Shown here: positions 47,563 through 56,381 of the stretch, one piece after another
How the letters are laid out: every line of letters starts with the position of its first letter
How positions within the stretch are numbered: the first letter of the stretch is position 1
Source: Halomonas sp. I5-271120
GTDB lineage: Bacteria; Pseudomonadota; Gammaproteobacteria; Pseudomonadales; Halomonadaceae
Assembly (NCBI RefSeq): GCF_030553075.1
Contig: NZ_CP130701.1
Coordinates: forward strand, 434,001-498,000
Length of the DNA stretch: 64,000 bases
Direction of reading: 5' to 3'
Program-made: the position numbers and the translations under genes
The notes under the pieces: generated by a model
Database searches by the model: none
What the model was told of the DNA's origin: nothing
What the model saw: the letters and a program-made list of their open reading frames with translations, nothing else

Positions 47563-48041
47563 TCTTCACCTCCGAAATGCTTGAGCAGCGAGACCATTTC
47601 CATGGCGGCCATGGCGGCCTCGGCGCCCTTGTTGCCGGCCTTGGTACCGGCTCGCTCGATGGCCTGCTCAATGGAGTTGACGGTCAGCACGCCATTGGCG
47701 ATCGGGGTATCGAACTGCAGCTGCAAGGAGCCAAGAGCGGTGTTGCAGCTGCCGGCGACATGCTCGAAGTGCGGCGTGCCGCCGCGAATCACCGCGCCGA
47801 GAGCGATCACCGCATCCGGACTCGCCACCTGGAGGGCACGCTTGACCGCCAGCGGCAGCTCCCAGGCGCCCGGCACATGGACGATGTCGATATGTTCGGC
47901 GTCCACGCCATGGCGAACCAGGCTGTCCACGGCACCTTCGACCAGGCTGTCGACCACATGGTGGTTGAACCGGCCGACCACGATCACGTAGCGGCCATCG
48001 ACGTCGGTGAAGTTACCTTCGACTTGGGAGATCGGTTGCAT
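47559..48041 (-). CDS. ribH: 6,7-dimethyl-8-ribityllumazine synthase
   Basis: A 160-residue lumazine synthase, the penultimate step of riboflavin synthesis. Motifs: [49 protein letters not shown] and catalytic region [14 protein letters not shown]. It usually forms icosahedral or decameric assemblies. It is separated from ribBA by a very strong hairpin. Confidence 0.95.
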   Translation of the reverse strand: MQPISQVEGNFTDVDGRYVIVVGRFNHHVVDSLVEGAVDSLVRHGVDAEHIDIVHVPGAWELPLAVKRALQVASPDAVIALGAVIRGGTPHFEHVAGSCNTALGSLQLQFDTPIANGVLTVNSIEQAIERAGTKAGNKGAEAAMAAMEMVSLLKHFGGEE

Positions 48042-48106
48042 GCTTGTCTTCCTGCTTGAATCTTCTACGCGCCCGGGAGGGCGCTTCTCGGGTGTTGCGT
48101 TCGTCG

Positions 48107-48141
48107 CCGGGGCGTCCGCTCGCCTCGAGCGGACGCCCCGG
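48107..48141 (-). terminator. 16-bp perfect hairpin between ribBA and ribH
   Basis: The stem starts CCGGGGCGTCCGCTCG and has a three-base loop. It is 20 bases past the ribBA stop and 65 bases before the ribH start. No T run follows. It could attenuate or protect, separating expression of the upstream and downstream halves of the cluster. A second, 6-bp hairpin lies at 48069-48084. Confidence 0.6.
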
Positions 48142-48160
48142 ATATTACGATATCAAGGGC

Positions 48161-49342
48161 TCAGGGGCTCAACCGCTCGACCACTTCCAGATCGAAGCCG
48201 GAAAGGGCCGAGAACTTCCAGGGCGAGCTCAAAAGGCGCATCTTGCCGACGCCCAGATGACGCAGGATCTGTGAGCCGGTGCCGATGGTCAGATAATTGC
48301 CGGCGCCATCGGAGTCGCTCGAGCGCGGTGCGCGCTTGCGCTCGAGCAGCACATCGAGCTGATCCTTGAGGTCAGAAGCCTGGCGGGCATCGTCAAGCAG
48401 CACGAAGACACCGCTCTCGGCGTCGGCGATCTCGGCCAGCGCCTGCTGGGCGGTCCAGCTCTGGCTGCCCGGACGGGTAAGCGTCAGGATGTCGCGCAGG
48501 GTGTCGGCCAGGTGCACGCGCACCGTGGTTGGTTCCTCGGCGCGGGGCGTACCCTTGACCAGCGCCATATGATGGGCGCCCTGAATGCTGTCGCGGAAGA
48601 CGTGCAGAGTGAGCTCACCGAAGGCGGTCTCCACGGGCGTCGCCTCGAGGTGATCCACGGTCTGCTCGGTGTGAATGCGATAGTGGATCAGATCGGCAAT
48701 GGTACCCATCTTCAGGCCGTGCTCGGCGGCGAAGCGCTCGAGCTCCGGACGACGCGCCATGCTGCCGTCGTCGTTCATCACTTCGCAGATCACGCCACTG
48801 GGATCGAGCCCGGCCATCGCCGCGAGGTCACAGGCCGCTTCGGTGTGGCCGGCGCGGCGCAGCACGCCACCTGGCTCGGCCATCAGCGGAAAAATATGGC
48901 CCGGCTGGACGATATCGGATGCCTTGGCATCCCGAGCCGAGGCCGCGCGCACGGTGCGGGCGCGATCGGCGGCAGAGATCCCGGTGGACACGCCCTCGGC
49001 GGCCTCGATGGACAGCGTGAACTTGGTGCCAAAGCCGGAGCCGTTGTCGTGCACCATCAGCGGCAGCTGCAGGCGCTCGCAGCGCTCGCGGGTCATCGGC
49101 AAACAGATCAGGCCGCGGGCGTGGCGAGCCATGAAGTTGATGTGCTCGGCCTCGACCTTCTCGGCGGCCATGATGATGTCGCCTTCGTTCTCGCGATCCT
49201 CATCGTCCATGAGGATCACCATCTTGCCCTGACGGATGTCCTCGATCAGGTCCTCGATACGCGCCAGATCGCTGGCCGACTCGCTCTGGTCGTCCGCGGT
49301 CTGAGCAGACAGGTCCTTGGTCAGGTCATTGGAAAGCGCCAT
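48161..49342 (-). CDS. ribBA: 3,4-dihydroxy-2-butanone 4-phosphate synthase with degenerate GTP cyclohydrolase II domain
   Basis: A 393-residue fusion. The N-terminal RibB domain (about 25-230) is intact: [16 protein letters not shown], then the ribulose-5-phosphate-binding [18 protein letters not shown]. The C-terminal RibA-like domain (about 235-390) lacks the three zinc-binding Cys of active GTP cyclohydrolase II: at that site the sequence is [15 protein letters not shown]. It is therefore very probably RibB only, as in pseudomonads. GTP cyclohydrolase II must come from elsewhere. Upstream ribD and downstream ribH are on the same strand. Confidence 0.92.
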   Translation of the reverse strand: MALSNDLTKDLSAQTADDQSESASDLARIEDLIEDIRQGKMVILMDDEDRENEGDIIMAAEKVEAEHINFMARHARGLICLPMTRERCERLQLPLMVHDNGSGFGTKFTLSIEAAEGVSTGISAADRARTVRAASARDAKASDIVQPGHIFPLMAEPGGVLRRAGHTEAACDLAAMAGLDPSGVICEVMNDDGSMARRPELERFAAEHGLKMGTIADLIHYRIHTEQTVDHLEATPVETAFGELTLHVFRDSIQGAHHMALVKGTPRAEEPTTVRVHLADTLRDILTLTRPGSQSWTAQQALAEIADAESGVFVLLDDARQASDLKDQLDVLLERKRAPRSSDSDGAGNYLTIGTGSQILRHLGVGKMRLLSSPWKFSALSGFDLEVVERLSP

Positions 49343-49532
49343 GGGATCTCCGAATTACTGTGCGTGCTGGCGTCAACGGTAGGCGCCGCATACCGGGGCG
49401 CCGCTAATAGAAAGCTGGCGCCGACGGGCTGCCGATGAATGATGCCGGCAGCAGATCGGCGCTCAGGGTACCTTGGCAAGCCGCGCGGCGCCAGCATTGG
49501 GCCGCAGCCCGGCGCTACTCTCAAGCCCACCC

Positions 49533-50666
49533 TCAGGATGACTGGCGCTGGGGGCGAGCGATGATCCGCCAGTCGCGTCCCACGGCACGCATGTCGAGTA
49601 TATCCAGCGGCCGCTGCTGCGCCATGCGCTCGAGCCCGGGCAGTGCCACCAACGGGCGTGCCTCGCCGCCAAGCAGGGTCGGCGCAACGAACAGCTGCAT
49701 CTCGTCGACAAGCTCGGCATCAAGCATGCCGCCGGCCAGCGTCGCCCCAGTCTCGAGCAGCACCTCGTTGGCCTGCTCCTCGCGGGCCAGATACTCGAGC
49801 AGCGCGACCAGGTCCACTCGGCCATCGACGCCTGACGGCAAGCACAACACCTCGGCGCCGGCCGCCTCGAGTCTTGTCCGGCGCTCGCCGTCCCGGGAAC
49901 AGGTGGCGACCAGCGTGCGCCCCGGTTCGCTCAGACAGGCCGCCGCCAGCGGCAGGCGCAGGGTGGTGTCGACGATGACCCGCAGCGGCTGGCGGCGGGC
50001 GATCGCCTCGCCGTCCTCGAGGTCGAGCTGGGAGGCGCGCACCGTCAGGCGTGAATTGTCGAAGATGATCGAGTCGACGCCGCTGATCACCGCACTGGAA
50101 CGAGCGCGCAGACGCTGCACCTCGGTGCGTGCGCGAGGCCCGGTAATCCATTGTGATTCCCCGGAGCGCATCGCGGTGCGCCCATCGAGGCTCATCGCCA
50201 TCTTCATGCGCACGAAGGGTCGCCCGCGGGTCATGCGCGACACAAAGCCCGGGTTCAGCGCCCTCGCCTCGTCCTCGAGTAGCCCGCACTCCACCTCGAT
50301 ACCGGCCTCGCGCAGCATGGCGAAGCCCTGCCCCGCCACCGCCGCATGAGGGTCCTGCATGGCGGCCACCACCTTATTGACGCCGGCCTCGATCAGCGCC
50401 TGGGCGCAGGGCCCGGTGCGGCCGTGATGAGCGCAGGGTTCCAGAGTCACATAGGCAGTGGCGCCCCGCGCGGCGTCGCCGGCGTCAGACAGGGCATGGA
50501 TCTCGGCATGGGGCTCGCCGGCGCGGACATGATAGCCGTCGCCGACGATCTGGCGGCGTTTGACCAGCACGCAGCCGACCCTAGGATTCGGGTCGGTGGT
50601 ATAGAGGCCGCGGCGTGCCAGGGTCAGGGCACGGGCCATGAAGGCTTCCGGGGTCGCAGTGGCCAT
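49533..50666 (-). CDS. ribD: bifunctional riboflavin deaminase/reductase RibD
   Basis: A 377-residue two-domain enzyme. The N-terminal zinc deaminase has HAEIHAL and PCAHHGRTGPC; the C-terminal reductase covers about 155-365 (GSQWITG-type start, seen as GESQWITGPRAR). It performs the second and third steps of riboflavin synthesis. I chose the ATG at 50666 (MATATPEAFMARAL) because AGGA precedes it; a TTG at 50693 and ATG at 50672 are alternatives. It follows nrdR closely. Confidence 0.95.
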   Translation of the reverse strand: MATATPEAFMARALTLARRGLYTTDPNPRVGCVLVKRRQIVGDGYHVRAGEPHAEIHALSDAGDAARGATAYVTLEPCAHHGRTGPCAQALIEAGVNKVVAAMQDPHAAVAGQGFAMLREAGIEVECGLLEDEARALNPGFVSRMTRGRPFVRMKMAMSLDGRTAMRSGESQWITGPRARTEVQRLRARSSAVISGVDSIIFDNSRLTVRASQLDLEDGEAIARRQPLRVIVDTTLRLPLAAACLSEPGRTLVATCSRDGERRTRLEAAGAEVLCLPSGVDGRVDLVALLEYLAREEQANEVLLETGATLAGGMLDAELVDEMQLFVAPTLLGGEARPLVALPGLERMAQQRPLDILDMRAVGRDWRIIARPQRQSS

Positions 50667-50708
50667 GAGCATCCTATGCAATTGAGCAGGCAAGAGAAGT
50701 GTGCGGCG

Positions 50709-51188
50709 TCAGTGATCGTCCTGAGGCGAGAAGCTCGGCTCCTGGGCCAGGCGGTCGATTTCTGCACGAAACTCGTCGATATCCTGGAAGCGGCGATAGA
50801 CCGAGGCGAAGCGGATATAGGCGATCTGATCCAGACGCTTCAAGGCATCCATCACTTCCTGGCCGACCTCAATGGCCTTGATCTCACGCTCGCCCCGTGC
50901 CCGCAGGCGCTGGCGAATCCGCTCGACGGCGGCCTCGATCGATTCGGCGCTCACCGGGCGCTTCTCCAGCGCCCGAAGCATGCCGGCGCGCAGCTTGGCC
51001 TCATCGAAACTTTCCCGCGAACCGTCCGCCTTGACGACCCGCGGCATGACCAGCTCAGCGGTCTCATAGGTCGTGAATCGTTCACCGCAGGCGGCGCACT
51101 GACGTCGACGACGAACCTGGTCGCCCTCGACGACCAGGCGCGAATCGGTGACCTTGGTGTCATGGGTACCGCAGAAAGGACAATGCAT
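50709..51188 (-). CDS. nrdR: transcriptional repressor NrdR
   Basis: A 159-residue ATP/dATP-sensing repressor of ribonucleotide reductase genes. N-terminal zinc ribbon ([19 protein letters not shown], then [15 protein letters not shown]) and ATP-cone domain ([20 protein letters not shown]). First gene of the nrdR-rib-nusB-thiL-pgpA cluster, as is usual. Confidence 0.96.
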   Translation of the reverse strand: MHCPFCGTHDTKVTDSRLVVEGDQVRRRRQCAACGERFTTYETAELVMPRVVKADGSRESFDEAKLRAGMLRALEKRPVSAESIEAAVERIRQRLRARGEREIKAIEVGQEVMDALKRLDQIAYIRFASVYRRFQDIDEFRAEIDRLAQEPSFSPQDDH

Positions 51189-51352
51189 CGGCTGGATTCC
51201 GGCCTGTTCGACACAACAACTATTGCTCTATTGTAACGATTTGGCCGCATGGCGCCCAGTCACTCTTCACGATTGGCACGAGCCCTGCATGATGCCAAGG
51301 ATATGCCCCGCCGCCGGCCAGGTGCGCGTTTCGGCCCCTCGAGGAATTGACC

Positions 51353-53137
51353 ATGAGCTCATCCCTGCCCCCCACGCCCCCACGCCAGTTGGACGAAGCC
51401 GGCTTCGTCAACGCCGCTCGCGCACGACTGGAGGAAGTCTACGGCCCCCGCAGCGAGGCGATCATGCGCCGCCTGGTCACCCTGATTTCGCACCAGCGTG
51501 GTGCCATCGATGCCACGCCGCGTCCATTGTGGAGCGAGCGTGACCAGTGGCTGATCACCTACGGCGACAGCCTGCTTGACGGTGATCGCGCGCCGCTGGA
51601 GGTGCTGAAGGGATTTCTCGATGAGCGCATGGAAGACACCTTCAGCGGGGTGCATGTGCTGCCCTTCTTTCCGTGGAGCAGCGACGATGGTTTCTCGGTC
51701 GTGCACTACCGGGAGGTCAACCCGGAGCTCGGCGACTGGCCGGATATCCGCTCGCTGGCCGAGCGCCGGGACCTGATGGTCGACCTGGTGATCAACCATG
51801 TATCTCGGGACTCGCTGTGGTTCGTCGACTACCTGGCCGACAGCCAGCCCGGGCGCGACTACTTCATCGAAATGGACCCGGCGACCGACCTGTCTCAGGT
51901 CACGCGGCCGCGCAACTCGCCGCTGCTGGTGCCGGTCAGCACCCGCCGCGGCACCCGCCACCTGTGGGCCACCTTCTCGGAAGACCAGATCGATCTCAAC
52001 TTCGACAACCCGGACGTACTGATCGAGTTCGTCGGCATCCTGCTCTTCTACCTGCAGCAGGGAGCCCGCACCATTCGCCTGGATGCCATCGCCTATCTGT
52101 GGAAGGAAGTCGGCACCTCCTGCATTCACCTGCCCCAGACCCACGCCATCGTGCGACTGCTGCGGGCAGTCGTCGATTACGTGGCGCCGGGCACGCGGCT
52201 GATCACCGAGACCAATGTGCCGCACCGCGAGAACATGAGCTACCTGGGGCTCGAGCGGGCAACCATGGAAGGCATGTCACCGGACGAGGCGCACCTGATC
52301 TATCAGTTCACCCTGCCACCGCTGCTGGTGCATACCCTGACCAGCGGCGATGCCACGGCGCTAACCCAGTGGGCCAGCAGCCTGCCGTCGCTACCGCCGG
52401 GCTGCAGTTACTTCAACTTCACGGCCAGCCACGACGGCATCGGCGTGCGCGCCCTGGAAGGGCTGCTCCCGCAGCATGAGGTCGACGTGATGCTGGATCT
52501 CATGCACCGCTTCGGCGGCTTCGTCAGCATGAAGACCAACCCGGACGGCCAGGACTCCCCCTACGAAATCAACATCGCCTACTTCGACGCCATGAAGGGC
52601 ACCCGACGCGGCGCCGATGCCTGGCAGGTCGAACGCTTCCTGCTGAGCCAGAACCTGCTGCTAGCCCTGCAGGGCATCCCCGGTATCTACCTGCACTCGT
52701 TGACCGCGACACTCAATGACAACGAGGGCGTGGAGCGCAAGGGCCAGCTGCGGGCCATCAACCGCCGCCGTTGGCAGCTTTCCGAGCTCAACGAACTGAT
52801 CGACAGCCGTAGCACCCCGACCCGCGAGGCCTTCGGCTCGCTCAAGGAGCGCCTCAAGCTGCGCGCCGCGGAACCCTGCTTCCACCCCGAGGCGCCTCAG
52901 CGGGTTCTCGATACGCCGCCGGGGCTCTTCGCCATCGAGCGCGGCCCACTGCCGGATGGCCGCCGGCTGCTGGCGATCTACAACATCAGCGACCAGCGCC
53001 AGCCGCTCAGCATGCCTGAGCTGGATCAGGGCCAATGGCTCGACGTGCTCGCCGACGGCGCGGTCTGGGCACCGGAAGAGCGCGAGATACTGCGCCCTTA
53101 CCGCAGTCTGTGGCTGGTGCAGCCGGGCCATAACTGA
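51353..53137 (+). CDS. GH13_18 glycoside phosphorylase, probably glucosylglycerate phosphorylase
   Basis: A 594-residue alpha-amylase-fold enzyme of the sucrose phosphorylase group. Catalytic residues are visible: nucleophile Asp244 (TIRLDAIAYLWKE), acid/base Glu286 (LITETNVPHRENMSYLG) and transition-state Asp361 (NFTASHDGIGVR). The TETNVPHRE block and N-terminal region are like those I recall from glucosylglycerate and sucrose-6-phosphate phosphorylases rather than bifidobacterial sucrose phosphorylase. With gpgS and gpgP in the same window, glucosylglycerate is the favoured substrate (yielding glucose 1-phosphate and glycerate). The ATG at 53 bases past 51300 has GAGG eight bases upstream. 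Sucrose as substrate is not excluded. Divergent from nrdR. Confidence 0.75.
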   Translation: MSSSLPPTPPRQLDEAGFVNAARARLEEVYGPRSEAIMRRLVTLISHQRGAIDATPRPLWSERDQWLITYGDSLLDGDRAPLEVLKGFLDERMEDTFSGVHVLPFFPWSSDDGFSVVHYREVNPELGDWPDIRSLAERRDLMVDLVINHVSRDSLWFVDYLADSQPGRDYFIEMDPATDLSQVTRPRNSPLLVPVSTRRGTRHLWATFSEDQIDLNFDNPDVLIEFVGILLFYLQQGARTIRLDAIAYLWKEVGTSCIHLPQTHAIVRLLRAVVDYVAPGTRLITETNVPHRENMSYLGLERATMEGMSPDEAHLIYQFTLPPLLVHTLTSGDATALTQWASSLPSLPPGCSYFNFTASHDGIGVRALEGLLPQHEVDVMLDLMHRFGGFVSMKTNPDGQDSPYEINIAYFDAMKGTRRGADAWQVERFLLSQNLLLALQGIPGIYLHSLTATLNDNEGVERKGQLRAINRRRWQLSELNELIDSRSTPTREAFGSLKERLKLRAAEPCFHPEAPQRVLDTPPGLFAIERGPLPDGRRLLAIYNISDQRQPLSMPELDQGQWLDVLADGAVWAPEEREILRPYRSLWLVQPGHN

Positions 53138-53140
53138 GCC

Positions 53141-53213
53141 CCAAGCAGACTGAACCAAGGGAACTAGGCCAAAAGAACTAAGCCAAAAGAACTAGGCAAA
53201 GCGGACTGAGCCA
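53141..53213 (+). repeat. degenerate 14-bp tandem repeat just after the phosphorylase gene
   Basis: The clearest units are GAACTAGGCCAAAA (53161-53174), GAACTAAGCCAAAA (53175-53188) and GAACTAGGCAAAG (from 53189), flanked by weaker copies such as AGACTGAACCAAGG and GGACTGAGCC. A 10-bp unit AGCCAAATTA also occurs twice in tandem at 53283-53302. Noncoding; the array starts four bases after the stop codon. Confidence 0.85.
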
Positions 53214-53349
53214 CGCCTGAAGGGCGGTGCCAGTCCGAACAGCGCCAATCTGACCCTAACTGAGGCGCAATAAGCCTGGCTCAGCCAAATTAAGCCAAAT
53301 TAAGGCGAGGCTGGACTAAACTAGGCCGAAAGCACGTAGCGCTTATCAA

Positions 53350-53769
53350 TCACCCCAGGCGCCGGGCAAGCCACCAGCCGGCTACCATCGTGGCTAGCAT
53401 GGCCGCAAGCGGTAGGCTCAGGCCCGAAAGCGATGCGAAAGCCGGCCCCGGGCAGTAGCCGGAGAGCCCCCAGCCGATGCCGAACAGCGCCGCACCGCCC
53501 AGCAGCTTGGTATCCAGGTCGCGGCGCGTCGGAAGCTGGAAGGCGCCCGTGAAGAGTGGCGCGGGACGGCGCAGCACCCACCGGTAACCGATGAAGGTGG
53601 TCACCACCGCCCCGCCGAGTACGAACATCAGCGTCGGGTCCCAGCCGCCGGCCAGATCGAGAAAACCGATCACCCGAGCAGGGTCCGTCATACCGCCAAG
53701 CGCCAGCCCCAGGCCGAACAACAGGCCGGCGAGATAGCCCGCGACGGGCTTGAGCATCGCTGTCTTCAT
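53350..53769 (-). CDS. YeeE/YedE family sulfur transporter subunit, second half
   Basis: A 139-residue inner-membrane protein with about four TM segments. The family motif is GYCPGPAF, containing the Cys thought to pass thiosulfate or related sulfur species. Its start overlaps the preceding YeeE gene by four bases (ATGA), and together the two equal one full-length YeeE-type transporter. This split arrangement (PmpA/PmpB-like) is common beside persulfide dioxygenase genes, so it is not a frameshift. Last gene of the sulfide operon. Confidence 0.85.
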   Translation of the reverse strand: MKTAMLKPVAGYLAGLLFGLGLALGGMTDPARVIGFLDLAGGWDPTLMFVLGGAVVTTFIGYRWVLRRPAPLFTGAFQLPTRRDLDTKLLGGAALFGIGWGLSGYCPGPAFASLSGLSLPLAAMLATMVAGWWLARRLG

Positions 53770-54227
53770 GCCCCACCTCCCAGCAGATGCCGCACCACAT
53801 AGACAGTGACGATACCGGTGACCAGAAACGTCAGGGTCGCCGCCATCGAGCGCGGCGAGAGCCGCGACAGGCCGCAAACGCCATGGCCGCTGGTGCAGCC
53901 GCTACCGATACCGGTACCAAACCCCACCAGCAGTCCGGCGATCAGCATCAGCCCCACCCCGCCGGCGGGTGCGCCGATCACGGCTCCCGGCTCGCCGGCG
54001 ACGTTGCCCTGTCCGCCGAGCGCCATCAAGATCAGCGGCCCGCTGACCAGCCCCAGCAGAAAGGTCAGGCGCCAGGCGGTATCTCCCTTGGGCCGTTCCA
54101 GTACCAGCGCCGAGAGAATGCCGCTGATCCCGGCGATGCGGCCAAGGGTGGCCATCAACCACACCGCCGAGAGGCCGATCAATACGCCACCGGCCAGGCC
54201 ATACAGACTCGAAGTCCAATCCAACAT
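53766..54227 (-). CDS. YeeE/YedE family sulfur transporter subunit, first half
   Basis: A 153-residue inner-membrane protein with about four TM segments and the family motif GSGCTSGHGVCGLSRLS, whose Cys residues are expected in the sulfur conduit. The ATG at 54227 (MLDWTSSLYG) has GGAGG five bases upstream; longer starts lack a site. It is translationally coupled to the second-half gene. Upstream there is a 160-base spacer with two hairpins, unusual within this otherwise tight operon. Confidence 0.87.
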   Translation of the reverse strand: MLDWTSSLYGLAGGVLIGLSAVWLMATLGRIAGISGILSALVLERPKGDTAWRLTFLLGLVSGPLILMALGGQGNVAGEPGAVIGAPAGGVGLMLIAGLLVGFGTGIGSGCTSGHGVCGLSRLSPRSMAATLTFLVTGIVTVYVVRHLLGGGA

Positions 54228-54300
54228 CGTCTCCTCCGTGGTTTCCGTCATAGGTTGCCGTAACTGATTTCCCTGGGTCATTGCGCTACTTCGGTGCTTT

Positions 54301-54381
54301 AAGCAGCTGTACTACTGCTTTGCTCCAAGCGGCTGCGCCAGGTGATTGCCCTAACGCGTGGCCTAGCGAGGGTCAATCACC
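54301..54381 (-). promoter_or_regulatory. two inverted repeats in the spacer between the DUF2892 and yeeE genes
   Basis: An 8-bp repeat GGTGATTG (54341-54348)/CAATCACC (54374-54381) with an inner CCCT/AGGG pair, and a 6-bp repeat AAGCAG/CTGCTT (54301-54320). No T run. It may adjust expression of the transporter genes relative to the upstream genes. Confidence 0.4.
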
Positions 54382-54389
54382 AGCTCGAC

Positions 54390-54581
54390 TCAGGGCCCCG
54401 GCTTGCAGGTACGGATGCCCAGCATCGAATAGAGCGGGCAACTGCCCAACAACCCGGTCACCACCGGCACCACACCGATCCAACCCCAGACGCCGATGGT
54501 GCCGGTGACGGCCAGGCCGATCAGGATGGCGCCGATCACGATGCGAGCGATCTTGTCGATACTGCCTATGTTCTTCTTCAT
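54390..54581 (-). CDS. DUF2892 family small membrane protein
   Basis: A 63-residue protein with two TM segments. It starts MKKNIGSIDKIARIVIGAI and ends with a Cys-containing loop, LLGSCPLYSMLGIRTC, which is the DUF2892 (inner-membrane YgaP-like) pattern. In other bacteria this domain is often fused or adjacent to rhodanese and sulfide-responsive genes. The start overlaps the SulP stop (ATGA), so it is coupled to SulP. A role in moving or buffering sulfane sulfur is inference. Confidence 0.88.
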   Translation of the reverse strand: MKKNIGSIDKIARIVIGAILIGLAVTGTIGVWGWIGVVPVVTGLLGSCPLYSMLGIRTCKPGP

Positions 54582-56353
54582 GGTCCCACTCCTTGCTTGA
54601 GGGACGCGTCGGGCGTCTCGCCCGGTGCGTGTAAAACCCCGGCGGCGTCGCCGTGAAGCACGTGCCAGGCATCGAAGGTGCTCAGGAACACACGTCCTGT
54701 CAGCGCCTTGATCAAATGCGTGCCCTTGAGATGATCCATTACCGGGCCCTTGACCTCGGCCAGATGCAGGCAGACGCCTGAGTCCTTCAACCGGCCATTG
54801 ATGGCCTCCAGGCTATCCAGGGCGGAAGCGTCGATCACGTTGACCGCCTGACAGGCCAGCACGATGTGTTTGAGATCGGGCTGGCGGCTGGCCAGCGCCA
54901 TCACGGTGTCTTCCAGGTAGCGGGCATTGGCGAAGTAGAGGCTCTCGTCGACGCGCAGTATCGCCAAGTGCTCGTCAGTCTCGACTTCGTGGCGCTTGAC
55001 GTTGCGAAAGTGCTCACTGCCCGGCACCCGGCCCACCACGGCACTGTGCGGCCGGCTGGTGCGATACAGATGCAACCCCAGCGACAGCGCGACGCCGACC
55101 AGAATGCCGCTCTCCACCCCTTGCAGCAGGGTCAGCACCAGGGTCGCCAGCATGGCCACGCCGTCGGCCCGGGAATACGCCCAGGTGCGCTTGATGGCCG
55201 GCAGGTCGATCAGGGTACCCACGGCGACGATGATGGTGGCGGCCAGCGTCGCCTTGGGCAGGAACGCCAGTGGGGTGGTCAGGGTCAGCGTCGCCAGGGC
55301 GATGCCAAGCGCGGTGAAGGCACCGGCGAGTGGCGTAGCGGCGCCGGCTTCGAAGTTGACCACCGAACGGGAGAAACCGCCAGATACCGGCGATCCGCCG
55401 CTGGCACCCGCGCCGAGGTTGGCAAGCCCCAGCGCGATCAGCTCTTGGTTGGGATCAATGCGCTGGCGGCGTTTGGCGGCCAACGTCTGGGCCACCGAGA
55501 CCGATTCCACGAACCCCACCAGGCTGATCAGCACCGCCGCAGGAGCAAGGCTCGTCCACAGTCCCGAATCGAGGCTCGGCAAGGCCAGGTTGGGCAGCCC
55601 GCTTGGCACCTCGCCGACCAAGGCCACGCCTCGGGCGCCGAGCCCCAGGGACCAGGCCAGCAGCGTGGTCACGATCACCGCCGAGACCGGCGCCGCCTTG
55701 GCGACCAGATCGGCCGCTGTGGCCGACAGCCCCAGGCGGTGCAGGATGCCCTTGAGCCGGCGCCGACACCACAGCAGAAAGCCCCAAACGCCGAGGCCGA
55801 TCGCCAGCGTGATGAGGCTGACCTGGCCAAGCGAAGCGACCAGCGACGTGACCATCTCCACCAGGTTGTCGCCAGCGGCCTTCACGCCCAGCAGATGACG
55901 CAGCTGACTCGCCGCGATCAGGATGCCTGAGGCAGTGACGAACCCCGAGATCACCGGATGGCTCAGAAAATTGGCCAGAAACCCCAGCCGCAGCAGCCCC
56001 ATGGCCACCAGCAACAGCCCCGATAGCGCGGCCAGCACCAGCGCCGCCCCCACATACTCGGCACTGCCCGGCGCGGCGATGCCCGACAGCGCCGCGGCGG
56101 TCATCAGCGATGCCACCGCCACTGGCCCCACTGCCAGGGTGGCGCTAGTGCCGAAGACGGCATAGAAGACCAGCGGCAACATGCTGGCGTAGAGCCCCAC
56201 TTCCGGCGGCAGGCCCGCCAGCAGGGCATAGGCCAGCGCCTGAGGCACCAGCATCAGGGTCACGATCACCGCTGCCAGCAAATCGCGGGCCAGAGTGTCC
56301 CGGCGGTAGCCGTGCAACCAGCCGATCAGGGGAATCCAGCGTGAAGGGGTCAT
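54578..56353 (-). CDS. SulP family anion transporter with STAS domain
   Basis: A 591-residue secondary transporter of the SLC26/SulP family. About 12-14 TM segments carry the family signature near the N terminus (VPQALAYALLAGLPPEVGLY). A cytoplasmic STAS domain closes the protein (ACQAVNVIDASALDSLEAI). Members move sulfate, bicarbonate or other anions. Within this operon, sulfite/sulfate export or exchange is the simplest idea. Start at 56353 gives MTPSRWIPLIGWLHGY, the family N terminus; the frame is open upstream into sqr. Confidence 0.9.
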   Translation of the reverse strand: MTPSRWIPLIGWLHGYRRDTLARDLLAAVIVTLMLVPQALAYALLAGLPPEVGLYASMLPLVFYAVFGTSATLAVGPVAVASLMTAAALSGIAAPGSAEYVGAALVLAALSGLLLVAMGLLRLGFLANFLSHPVISGFVTASGILIAASQLRHLLGVKAAGDNLVEMVTSLVASLGQVSLITLAIGLGVWGFLLWCRRRLKGILHRLGLSATAADLVAKAAPVSAVIVTTLLAWSLGLGARGVALVGEVPSGLPNLALPSLDSGLWTSLAPAAVLISLVGFVESVSVAQTLAAKRRQRIDPNQELIALGLANLGAGASGGSPVSGGFSRSVVNFEAGAATPLAGAFTALGIALATLTLTTPLAFLPKATLAATIIVAVGTLIDLPAIKRTWAYSRADGVAMLATLVLTLLQGVESGILVGVALSLGLHLYRTSRPHSAVVGRVPGSEHFRNVKRHEVETDEHLAILRVDESLYFANARYLEDTVMALASRQPDLKHIVLACQAVNVIDASALDSLEAINGRLKDSGVCLHLAEVKGPVMDHLKGTHLIKALTGRVFLSTFDAWHVLHGDAAGVLHAPGETPDASLKQGVGP

Positions 56354-56381
56354 GAGCGTCTCATTACCTGGGGCATCCTGC

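Noticed and set aside
46774..47991. 405-residue open frame running antisense to thiL, nusB and ribH
   Set aside because: Spans three well-supported genes on the other strand and carries no family sequence.
49343..49532. FMN riboswitch in front of ribBA
   Set aside because: No AGGGTGAAATTCCC-like or GATGGGAGAAGGA-like blocks on the minus strand.
53350..54227. Frameshifted single yeeE gene
   Set aside because: Each half has its own start, the first a strong ribosome site, and an ATGA junction; split YeeE/YedE pairs are common.
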